This document shows positions 56,992 through 64,000 of a DNA stretch of 64,000 nt, piece by piece. Where the stretch lies: NCBI RefSeq assembly GCF_034092375.1, contig NZ_CP139302.1, positions 1,240,001-1,304,000 of the forward strand, written 5' to 3'. The position numbers and the translations under genes were made by a program. The notes under the pieces were generated by a model, which saw only the letters and a program-made list of their open reading frames with translations, was not told the DNA's origin and ran no database searches. The first letter of the stretch is position 1, and each line of letters starts with the position of its first letter. The stretch comes from Prochlorococcus sp. MIT 1300 (GTDB lineage Bacteria > Cyanobacteriota > Cyanobacteriia > PCC-6307 > Cyanobiaceae).

Positions 56992-58101
56992 TTGATTGAT
57001 TTCTCTCACAACTTTAATAAAGATTGTAAGATCTTAGTAACAGGCGGTGCTGGTTTTATAGGTGGTGCCTTGGTGAGGCGTCTACTAATAGAAACTAAAG
57101 CTACTATTATTAATCTTGATAAATATAGTTATGCAAGTGATGCTACAAGCATTGATGAAGTGTTAAGTGGCCTAGGTTCGGTTGCTAATAATCGTTATAA
57201 GTTATTAAAAGTAGATCTTAGGTCCGAATCTGATACTGCTTTAGCTGTTCAGATGGCAGACCCAGATCTGGTAATGCATTTAGCTGCAGAAAGTCACGTT
57301 GATCGCTCTATTGATGGTCCTTCTGCATTTTTAGAAAGTAACATTTTAGGTACGTTTAATCTGCTTCAAGCATTACGAGATCATTGGGAAAGATTGCCAG
57401 AAGATAGAAAGCAACTTTTTCGATTACATCATATTAGTACTGATGAGGTTTTTGGTTCTTTAGGCTCTAAGGGAAGATTTTCCGAAATTACTCCTTATAA
57501 CCCCCGTAGTCCATATTCTGCTACAAAAGCAGCAAGTGATCATTTGGTTAGCGCTTGGCATCATACTTATGGTTTGCCAGTGGTTTTAACTAATTGCTCT
57601 AATAATTATGGGCCCTGGCAATTTCCTGAGAAGCTTATTCCTGTAGTTATTTTAAAGGCTTTAGAAAATCAGAAAATACCTTTGTATGGAGATGGTGCCA
57701 ATGTTCGAGATTGGCTTTTTGTAGAAGATCATGTTGATGCTTTGTTGCTGGTAGCAACTAAGGGAGTATGTGGCCGAAGTTATTGCATAGGTGGATCTGA
57801 AGAACATAGTAATAAACAAGTAGTTGAGTCAATTTGTAAAATACTTGATGAAAAATTGCCAAAGGGAAAGTCTTATACAGAATTAATTACATATGTCACT
57901 GATCGGCCTGGACATGATAAAAGATATGCAATTAATCCTGATAGGATAACAAGTGAATTGGGTTGGCATCCAAGTAAAACGTTTGAGGAGGGTCTAATCA
58001 CAACTGTAGAGTGGTATATAGCCCATCGTGATTGGTGTGAAAAAGTATCAAAGCGCTCTGGATATTTTGGAGACAGAATCGGCATTAGTACTGCTAACTA
58101 G
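56992..58101 (+). CDS. rfbB: dTDP-glucose 4,6-dehydratase
   Basis: Forms dTDP-4-keto-6-deoxyglucose, the second enzymatic step of the rhamnose path although its gene comes last here. 369 residues: VTGGAGFIGGALVRRLL, HLAAESHVDRSIDGP, HHISTDEVFGSLG, and the catalytic SPYSATKAASDHLV. The start is TTG at 56992 and no better start lies nearby. It converges on fcl with only five bases between the stops. Confidence 0.95.
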   Translation: MIDFSHNFNKDCKILVTGGAGFIGGALVRRLLIETKATIINLDKYSYASDATSIDEVLSGLGSVANNRYKLLKVDLRSESDTALAVQMADPDLVMHLAAESHVDRSIDGPSAFLESNILGTFNLLQALRDHWERLPEDRKQLFRLHHISTDEVFGSLGSKGRFSEITPYNPRSPYSATKAASDHLVSAWHHTYGLPVVLTNCSNNYGPWQFPEKLIPVVILKALENQKIPLYGDGANVRDWLFVEDHVDALLLVATKGVCGRSYCIGGSEEHSNKQVVESICKILDEKLPKGKSYTELITYVTDRPGHDKRYAINPDRITSELGWHPSKTFEEGLITTVEWYIAHRDWCEKVSKRSGYFGDRIGISTAN

Positions 58102-58106
58102 TTTTA

Positions 58107-59108
58107 TTAGGCCCGTAAATTCCCTCTTTCTAAGGCCTGTTTGAAATCTTCATAAGCCATTTTTATTCCTTGATCTAATGTAATTTTTGATTGCCAACCT
58201 AATTTGCTTAAGCGAGAAATATCTAACTGTTTTTTAGGTGTGCCATCTGCTTTTGTATGGTCCCAGCAAATTGTCCCTTCGAAGCCAACAACTTCAGCAA
58301 CTTTCATCGCAATTTCTTTGATCGATGCATCCTTTCCAGTTCCTACATTTAAGAACGAAAGAGGCTCTCCATCATTGTCAAGAGGGGCATCTTTTGCATT
58401 TGGACTCCATTGTTTTAAAGCAAATACACATGCCTCACCTAAGTCTTCAACATAAAGAAATTCCCTAAGTGGCTTACCTGTTCCCCAGCAGATAACTTCT
58501 CTGGATTGATTGATTTTCTCTTCATGGAAGCGTCTTATAAGAGCTGGTAAAACATGGCTATTTTTACTATGGTAATTGTCTCCTGGTCCATATAAATTTG
58601 TAGGCATTAAACTAATTGCATCAAAGCCTTCTTGTAATCTAAGTGCATCACAAAGCTTGATCCCTGCAATCTTTGCTATTGCATACCATTGATTGGTAAC
58701 TTCTAATGAGCCTTTAAGTAGCTCTTCTTCTTTGATTGGTTGCTTTGCAAATTTAGGGTATATACAACTACTCCCTAAAAATAATAGCCTTCTAACTCCT
58801 GCTAGCCATGCATTTTCAATTATATTATTTTGTATCTTTAGGTTTTGGAGTAAAAAATCAGCTGGATATGTATTGTTGGCATATATTCCACCAACTTTGG
58901 CCGCTGCTATAATAACAATATCGGGTTCATGGTAGGAAAACCATTCACGTACTTTTTCATTATTAGTGAGATCAAGTTGTTTTCTATTCGTTGAAATTTG
59001 ATTTGTATAGCCTGCTTTGTTCAGGGCCTTACTGATCGCATTACCAGCCATTCCGCTTGAACCGGCTATATATATTAGATCTTCTTTCTGTATCAGATAA
59101 CTTTTCAT
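58107..59108 (-). CDS. fcl: GDP-L-fucose synthase
   Basis: NADPH-dependent epimerase-reductase that turns GDP-4-keto-6-deoxymannose into GDP-L-fucose. 333 residues. The nucleotide motif IAGSSGMAGNAISKALNK is at the N-terminus; VIIAAAKVGGIYANNTYPAD, LGSSCIYPKFAKQPIKEEEL and WYAIAKIAGIKLCDALR carry the Ser-Tyr-Lys site. It follows gmd by nine bases on the minus strand, so the two enzymes of GDP-fucose synthesis are co-transcribed. Confidence 0.96.
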   Translation of the reverse strand: MKSYLIQKEDLIYIAGSSGMAGNAISKALNKAGYTNQISTNRKQLDLTNNEKVREWFSYHEPDIVIIAAAKVGGIYANNTYPADFLLQNLKIQNNIIENAWLAGVRRLLFLGSSCIYPKFAKQPIKEEELLKGSLEVTNQWYAIAKIAGIKLCDALRLQEGFDAISLMPTNLYGPGDNYHSKNSHVLPALIRRFHEEKINQSREVICWGTGKPLREFLYVEDLGEACVFALKQWSPNAKDAPLDNDGEPLSFLNVGTGKDASIKEIAMKVAEVVGFEGTICWDHTKADGTPKKQLDISRLSKLGWQSKITLDQGIKMAYEDFKQALERGNLRA

Positions 59109-59117
59109 ATCAACCTT

Positions 59118-60230
59118 CTATAATCTATTGGGTGGATTCTCTATAGATCCAATGACTTCAAAGCCTTGACTTTTTAGATAGGCTTCTTTTTTGGCATCTT
59201 TTCTATCCACTTTAATCATTTCACTAATTAGCTCTTCAAGTGTAGTTTTTGGCTTCCAGTTCAGCTTGTGAAAAGCATTAGTTGCATCACCTACAAGAGA
59301 ATTCACCTCTGATGGACGAAAGTAGCGAGGGTCTATCCGAACGACTATCGATCCGTCTTTTCTTTTCGCCACTTCTTCTGTTCCAGCACCTTCCCATTTT
59401 AACTTGCCCCAGCCAAGTTCTATAGCAGCTAATTCAATAAACCTTCGTACTGATTCTTGTCGGCCAGTGGCAATTACAAAGTCCTCAGCAGTTTCTTGTT
59501 GAAGCATTAACCATTGCATTTCAACATAATCACGTGCATGTCCCCAATCTCTTAAAGCATTTACATTTCCCATAAAAATACATTCCTCGAGTCCGGCATC
59601 GATCCGGGCTAACCCACGAGTAATTTTACGGGTAACAAATGTTTCTCCACGTCTTGGAGATTCATGGTTAAAAAGTATGCCATTGCAAGCGTACATTCCA
59701 TATGATTCTCGATAATTTACTGTGATCCAATAAGCATATAGTTTTGCAACTCCATAGGGGCTTCTTGGATAAAATGGAGTCGTTTCTTTTTGTGGAACTT
59801 CTTGAACGAGTCCATACAGTTCGCTTGTGCTGGCTTGGTAAATTCTTGTTTTGTCAATTAACCCAAGCATTCTTACTGCTTCTAAGACTCTTAACGTGCC
59901 AAGAGCATCACTATTTGCAGTGTATTCAGGTGTTTCGAAACTAACTGCCACATGACTTTGAGCGCCCAAATTATAAATTTCGTCAGGCTGAACTTGTTGA
60001 ATGATTCTAATGAGATTTGTGCTATCAGTAAGATCACCATAATGAAGAACCAGTCTTTGGTCCGGGTCATGTGGGTCTTGATATAGATGATCTATTCGAG
60101 AGGTGTTGAAACTGCTTGCTCTGCGCTTAATGCCGTGAACAACATAACCTTTTTGAAGCAGAAGCTCGGCCAGGTAACTCCCATCTTGTCCTGTGATTCC
60201 TGTAATTAGGGCAATTTTGCTATGGCTCAT
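59118..60230 (-). CDS. gmd: GDP-mannose 4,6-dehydratase
   Basis: Removes water from GDP-mannose to give the 4-keto-6-deoxy sugar for GDP-L-fucose. 370 residues. [20 protein letters not shown] begins the Rossmann fold; [20 protein letters not shown] is the Gmd-specific cofactor loop. [16 protein letters not shown] and [13 protein letters not shown] hold the catalytic Tyr-Lys. Typical length. It heads the gmd-fcl pair, and the 184 bases to the divergent glycosyltransferase gene should contain both promoters. Confidence 0.97.
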   Translation of the reverse strand: MSHSKIALITGITGQDGSYLAELLLQKGYVVHGIKRRASSFNTSRIDHLYQDPHDPDQRLVLHYGDLTDSTNLIRIIQQVQPDEIYNLGAQSHVAVSFETPEYTANSDALGTLRVLEAVRMLGLIDKTRIYQASTSELYGLVQEVPQKETTPFYPRSPYGVAKLYAYWITVNYRESYGMYACNGILFNHESPRRGETFVTRKITRGLARIDAGLEECIFMGNVNALRDWGHARDYVEMQWLMLQQETAEDFVIATGRQESVRRFIELAAIELGWGKLKWEGAGTEEVAKRKDGSIVVRIDPRYFRPSEVNSLVGDATNAFHKLNWKPKTTLEELISEMIKVDRKDAKKEAYLKSQGFEVIGSIENPPNRL

Positions 60231-60414
60231 AGCGTTTCTCCTCTATTTTTGGGTTAATTCAGAAGCTGCTTTGGCTAAAGCGCTTGGCTTGTGTTTTTGT
60301 TGAGAAAGTTTCATATCCATTGAGATAAAAAGATGAAGTACTACCTCTTTTCGGCATGAAGGAACAGACTCTTATTTAGCTGTTGATGGTCGTATGGACC
60401 AGTGATCTCAGAAC

Positions 60415-61359
60415 ATGACTTTGGTTGTCCTATTTCACTATGGCGAGTTTCAGCCTTTGTGGCAGCAAAGGGGCTTGTTGCAATGCGGTCCGCATATAGC
60501 TGCAAATAGCCCAGGAATCCAAGTGATTGCCTCAAGGGTTCCTGATTTGCAGCAGAGTTTACTTTCTAAAGGACTCACCCCTTCAGGAGTTTTAGTCAAT
60601 TACATAGACCCTTTTTTGATTAGGGCATCACCTCTTACTGAATTGGACTCTTGGGTTGGTCCCAAATTGCTTGTTTGTGGCGATCTTCATCACGGTCCAA
60701 ACCCTATAGGCACATTGGTGACTTACCAGGCCAAGGAATTTCATGATGCCGTCTTGGTAAGTTTTAATCCTGTCTTGTTACAAGAAGTGCGTTCCCATTT
60801 GGCGGTACCAGTGCATTCCATACCGCCTGGTTTTTTTCGCTATCCAACTCGCCCTTTAAACCCTTACTTTCAAAATCGTTTAATTCATGTGGGTAGCCTC
60901 GGTATTCATCACCCTCGACGTCGTCAGATAGTTACTAAACTTTTAGAACGCAAACAAATACCTTTTACTCATACAGTAACGCGAAATAATGAAGAAGCAG
61001 CGGATCTTTATAATGGGAGCGCATTGGTACTAAATATACCCCTTAACAATGATTTGAATCATCGTTTTTTTGAAATCATGGCTGCTGGTAGTCGCCAGAT
61101 TATTTTTGGGAACAAGCAATTGCTAGGGCCACATTATGAGTTGGCAAATAGAAAAGATATTTTTTGGGTTCAAACTATTGAGCAATTAGAGGACCTAGTT
61201 ATTAAGCTATTTAGAAACCCACACCTTCTTAAGTTTGAAATATTACCACCACCAAGTTATGATTTAATTGACCTTCTGAAAAGTTGTTTTGGTATTAGAG
61301 AAATACCTTCCTGGAGTAAGGCTGATACAAGTACTATATATAGGGAATTACAAGGGTAA
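60415..61359 (+). CDS. putative glycosyltransferase (CgeB-like, GT-B fold)
   Basis: 314 residues. The C-terminal half has IHVGSLGIHHPRRRQIVTKL, then ALVLNIPLNNDLNHRFFEIM followed by AAGSRQIIF, the pattern of the CgeB-like 'glycosyl transferase group 1_2' domain. The N-terminal part contains LVCGDLHHGPNP and SIPPGFFRYP. Donor and acceptor sugars are not deducible. It is the first gene of a plus-strand group with the next two glycosyltransferase-like genes. Start ATG at 60415. Confidence 0.75.
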   Translation: MTLVVLFHYGEFQPLWQQRGLLQCGPHIAANSPGIQVIASRVPDLQQSLLSKGLTPSGVLVNYIDPFLIRASPLTELDSWVGPKLLVCGDLHHGPNPIGTLVTYQAKEFHDAVLVSFNPVLLQEVRSHLAVPVHSIPPGFFRYPTRPLNPYFQNRLIHVGSLGIHHPRRRQIVTKLLERKQIPFTHTVTRNNEEAADLYNGSALVLNIPLNNDLNHRFFEIMAAGSRQIIFGNKQLLGPHYELANRKDIFWVQTIEQLEDLVIKLFRNPHLLKFEILPPPSYDLIDLLKSCFGIREIPSWSKADTSTIYRELQG

Positions 61360-61364
61360 GATTT

Positions 61365-62516
61365 TTGTATTACTACATTGAACATACAAGTCGTTTTAAT
61401 TGCAATACAGGTATTCAGCGTTGTGTAAGAAGCATTGCTCGTGCATTGATCAGAATTGGTATACCATTAAGACCTTTAGTATGGGATAGACAGCGATCAG
61501 ATTTTTGTGCAGCCTCTGCTGCAGATTTGAATCACTTAGAACGTTGGAATGGCCCAAAGATCGAGAGTTGGGCCGAATCAAGGTTGCGGTTGGAAGTGAA
61601 TGAATCTCATGTAACTGATAATTGGCTATTGATAGTTGAGTTGGTTAGTGGTCCCTATCAACCATCTTTACCGGAGATTAAAAAGGCTTCAAATAGACTC
61701 TCTCTATCAGTAGCGTGGGTATTTCATGATGCAATTCCTCTGAGATTCTCTCAGTTGTATGGAGCTAGGTCAGCTGTTACGGCTTCTCATCATGCAAAAT
61801 ATATGGCTGGACTATCTCAGTTTGAGATCGTTTTAGCTAATTCGTATACAACCTCCATTCATTTAAAGACATTTTTGAGCAAAAATAAACTACCCTATTC
61901 TCATGTAAAAGCATTGCCTTTAGCATGTGAACTTATGGGAGTTGAGCGATGTGATATCCCAACAAGATTTGAGGAAGGTGAAATAGTTGATTTGTTGTGT
62001 GTCAGCTCACTTGAGCCTCGCAAGAATCACTTGGGTTTGTTGAAAGCAATTTCTACTTTAGCTGCAAAAGAACGGTTTCCTGCAAGGCTTACATTAGTGG
62101 GGTGGGGTAATGATCAGAGAACCATTAACATAGTCGAGCGTGCAGTTGAAATTGATTTACCTATTCGTTGGGAAAATAATGTCGACGATAATTCTCTAGT
62201 TCAACTTTATAGATCTTCTAAATTGACAATATATCCTTCGTTAGAAGAAGGCTTTGGTTTGCCTGTTGCTGAAAGTCTATGGCAACGTAGACCATGTATA
62301 TGTAGTAGAGATGGCGCCTTAGGTGAGCTAAGTGTTAAGGGAGGTTGTTTAGGGATCAATACCTCGAATTGGTACGAGATTGAAGGTGCTATTGAGCGAT
62401 TTTTGCATGATGAATCTCTTCAAGTGCAATTATATAAGGAAGTTTCCTTACGTCCAACCCGCAGCTGGCATACATATTCATTGGAAATGTGTGAGTTATT
62501 GGGAATCGAATTATGA
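61365..62516 (+). CDS. glycosyltransferase family 4-like
   Basis: 383 residues. The N-terminal domain begins MYYYIEHTSRFNCNTGIQRC (TTG start); AWVFHDAIPLRFSQLY and ANSYTTSIHLKTFL are followed by the C-terminal GT4 donor site: SSLEPRKNHLGLLKAI, YPSLEEGFGLPVAESLWQRR. These are the EPRKN and E-x7-E elements of the GT4 fold. It starts five bases after the previous gene. It likely adds a rhamnose, fucose or mannose residue to the surface glycan, but the specificity is unknown. Confidence 0.87.
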   Translation: MYYYIEHTSRFNCNTGIQRCVRSIARALIRIGIPLRPLVWDRQRSDFCAASAADLNHLERWNGPKIESWAESRLRLEVNESHVTDNWLLIVELVSGPYQPSLPEIKKASNRLSLSVAWVFHDAIPLRFSQLYGARSAVTASHHAKYMAGLSQFEIVLANSYTTSIHLKTFLSKNKLPYSHVKALPLACELMGVERCDIPTRFEEGEIVDLLCVSSLEPRKNHLGLLKAISTLAAKERFPARLTLVGWGNDQRTINIVERAVEIDLPIRWENNVDDNSLVQLYRSSKLTIYPSLEEGFGLPVAESLWQRRPCICSRDGALGELSVKGGCLGINTSNWYEIEGAIERFLHDESLQVQLYKEVSLRPTRSWHTYSLEMCELLGIEL

Positions 62517-62604
62517 AAAATAGATTTTTAAGATTATTGTTATGCTTTCTATTTTTTCTAGATCTAAAAAACCATTTCCTTAAATGCTTTTTGAATAATT
62601 GATT

Positions 62605-63714
62605 ATGTTTAAGGAGAAATGGTACCTTTACTCTAATGATGCAGATTTTGCACTTGAGTATTTACGAAATGATATTCAATCAGCAACCTTGCTAGAAGAA
62701 AAGGCATGGCTAATACATTTTTTAACTCAATTTGGTCAATTTGAAGAGGCTAAGTATTTTTTGGATCAATTCACCCCAGAAATCCTGAATTATAATTATG
62801 CGCGAGCCACATTACTTAGGATACGGCAATTCTCAGGTCACCCTAACCCTTGGGAGGCAATGCTTTTGCCAGGTGAAGAACAGATATTCCAATGGCACTG
62901 TGAACAAATTATGAATCAGTCAACACCTTTAGATATTTATTTAGGGGGTGGTTTAGGTGATCAACTTGAATTTATTTCTAGACTTAAACCAAGCTTGGTC
63001 GATCATGATCTTTTTCATAGATTAAACATAGTTCTTCCTCAGAAAAGTCAATTAGCCTTAGCATCATTTTTAAAGAAATTTACTCCACGTGACTTTCCTG
63101 AAATACGATTTGAGGATAATAATATAAGTTTAAATAAAGCTTGGATAAGCATGATTCCGTTTTTTGCTCTGTTAGCTAATTATAGATTATTAAAGCCACC
63201 TGAGCCAGTCTTTTCTTCTTTTAATAAGGCTCGAAATGCGAACTCTCTGCTTTTTTGCTGGAGGAGCAAAGTTGATAGAAGTGAGAAGTTATGGGCTCAT
63301 TTAAGGAGCCTACCATTCTTGGAGATATCTGCTATTTATCGTCACTTAGTTCCTTTTGCAAAACAGAATGGCATAGCTTTAATTGACATAACTAACTATC
63401 GTGAACATGAAATTCTTGAGCTTTCAGAATATTATCCCGTTTTACAGCTAAGAAATAATCAGATAAAGAGCTTTATGGATACTGTTCAATTACTTAAATC
63501 AAGTTCGGGAATTATTAGTGTAGATACTGCTCTCGTTCATTTATCCTCATGGTTTGGTTTAAAAATGTCGATCTTGTTGCATTCCTTCCCTGACGGAAGA
63601 TGGTGCACTAATAAATCATATAAGATGGAAGTTGTTCAACAGTTAGAATATAATAATTGGCATAATATAAGTATTGAAGTGATCAATCATCTTATTTCTC
63701 GCTATTTCTCTTAG
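62605..63714 (+). CDS. glycosyltransferase-like protein (GT9/GT41-like C-terminal region)
   Basis: About 369 residues from the ATG at 62605; a TTG at 62599 would add two residues. Residues 115-130 contain YLGGGLGDQLEFISRLKP, and the C-terminal portion has SSGIISVDTALVHLSSWFGL and LLHSFPDGRW. That pair resembles the sugar-nucleotide side of TPR-type glycosyltransferases and GT9 (heptosyltransferase) enzymes. Only a short helical N-terminus precedes it, so TPR repeats are not evident. Its stop overlaps the stop of the convergent partial gene at the right edge by four bases. Confidence 0.65.
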   Translation: MFKEKWYLYSNDADFALEYLRNDIQSATLLEEKAWLIHFLTQFGQFEEAKYFLDQFTPEILNYNYARATLLRIRQFSGHPNPWEAMLLPGEEQIFQWHCEQIMNQSTPLDIYLGGGLGDQLEFISRLKPSLVDHDLFHRLNIVLPQKSQLALASFLKKFTPRDFPEIRFEDNNISLNKAWISMIPFFALLANYRLLKPPEPVFSSFNKARNANSLLFCWRSKVDRSEKLWAHLRSLPFLEISAIYRHLVPFAKQNGIALIDITNYREHEILELSEYYPVLQLRNNQIKSFMDTVQLLKSSSGIISVDTALVHLSSWFGLKMSILLHSFPDGRWCTNKSYKMEVVQQLEYNNWHNISIEVINHLISRYFS

Positions 63715-64000
63715 TAGTAAGGATTGCTTTTATTATCTTTGAGAATGTTCAGCCAGCATTCAATTGTATGATTACGATTCTGCTTGGTTTGACTTAATTC
63801 TTGGAGAGCTTTACCTTCTCGTTCTCTGATATATGGATCGAGAAGAGATTGTATATGTTTAATCCAGTCTTCGGTATTTTTGCAAAGCCTGCCTTCCCAT
63901 TGCCATCTTTCACATAGCTCTCTATAGGATATTGCTTCTGAGGCGATCCATGGAATACCTAAACTGCTGAACTCGAGAAGTTTGAGTTCACTTTTGAATT
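63711..64000 (-). CDS. glycosyltransferase, C-terminal part (cut by right edge)
   Basis: About 95 C-terminal residues are visible on the minus strand, stop TAA at 63711-63713. They begin FKSELKLLEFSSLGIPWIAS followed by EAISYRELCE, the donor-binding 'K-x-x-E-F-x-x-x-G-x-P' segment of GT4-type enzymes. A helical tail ends in LNILKDNKSNPYY. The N-terminus lies outside the window. It belongs to the same surface-polysaccharide region. Confidence 0.75.
   Translation of the reverse strand, partial: FKSELKLLEFSSLGIPWIASEAISYRELCERWQWEGRLCKNTEDWIKHIQSLLDPYIREREGKALQELSQTKQNRNHTIECWLNILKDNKSNPYY

Noticed and set aside
1-64000. CRISPR arrays, insertion sequences or prophage genes
   Set aside because: No direct repeats with spacers, transposase motifs or phage structural genes were seen anywhere in the window.

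Overview
The window looks like a chromosome segment of a marine picocyanobacterium of the Prochlorococcus type (Prochlorococcus/marine Synechococcus group, AT-leaning, so more likely Prochlorococcus). Evidence: genes for oxygenic photosynthesis (psbZ, a Psb34-like peptide), sulfolipid synthesis (sqdB-sqdX), a Gap2-type GAPDH, a ycf23 homologue, a thylakoid-type cyclophilin, and densely packed, mostly single-copy housekeeping genes with short intergenic gaps. The strain cannot be named from the sequence alone. I saw no insertion sequence, CRISPR array, prophage or rRNA operon.

Layout. 1-9.3 kb: cell-wall precursor genes (murC-murB, then ebfC running off the left edge), gap2, thiL, a cyclophilin, efp-accB, pdxA and an SDR epimerase-like gene. 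9.4-14.1 kb: an accessory-looking patch with a short secreted Cys peptide, an HNH nuclease divergent from a HARP-like/SNF2 helicase, two small exported proteins, a half-size AbrB-family membrane protein and three small unknowns. 14.2-24.6 kb: tRNA-Gly(CCC), a class V aminotransferase, cbiD, guaA, a T4-Imm-like membrane protein, a lipoprotein, two unknowns directly ahead of a PBP2-type transpeptidase, then sqdX/sqdB and a Psb34-like gene. 24.6-32.2 kb: thiG, a TPR protein, rpmI-rplT, a SpoIID/LytB lipoprotein with a BcsA-like glycosyltransferase, and dnaX. 32.2-36.5 kb: the run tig-clpP-clpX-(LRAT-domain gene)-dnaX on the minus strand. 36.7-52.7 kb: asd-dapA-rnj, tilS, ycf23, uvrB, a small HExxH protein, lysC, holA, cobH, mutS, psbZ, ribH. 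52.7 kb to the end: tRNA-Gly(GCC), then a surface-polysaccharide region.

How the genes work together. lysC, asd and dapA give the first steps from aspartate to diaminopimelate and lysine; murB, murC, the PBP2 and SpoIID serve peptidoglycan synthesis and remodelling. cbiD and cobH belong to corrin synthesis. thiL/thiG, pdxA and ribH make vitamins B1, B6 and B2. mutS, uvrB, dnaX, holA and the HNH/SNF2 pair serve DNA replication and repair. rfbA-C-D-B makes dTDP-L-rhamnose and gmd-fcl makes GDP-L-fucose. Together with at least four glycosyltransferase-like genes and an FkbM methyltransferase, they form an O-antigen/exopolysaccharide locus that starts just after the tRNA-Gly(GCC) and continues beyond the right edge.

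Items I find most worth following up: the divergent HNH nuclease and HARP-like SNF2 helicase, which have the same parts as the fused eukaryotic fork-remodelling enzyme ZRANB3; the LRAT-fold gene inside the clpX-dnaX run; the T4 Imm-like protein behind guaA; the absence of any ordinary start codon for the full murC reading frame; and the two unknown genes ahead of the PBP2 gene.
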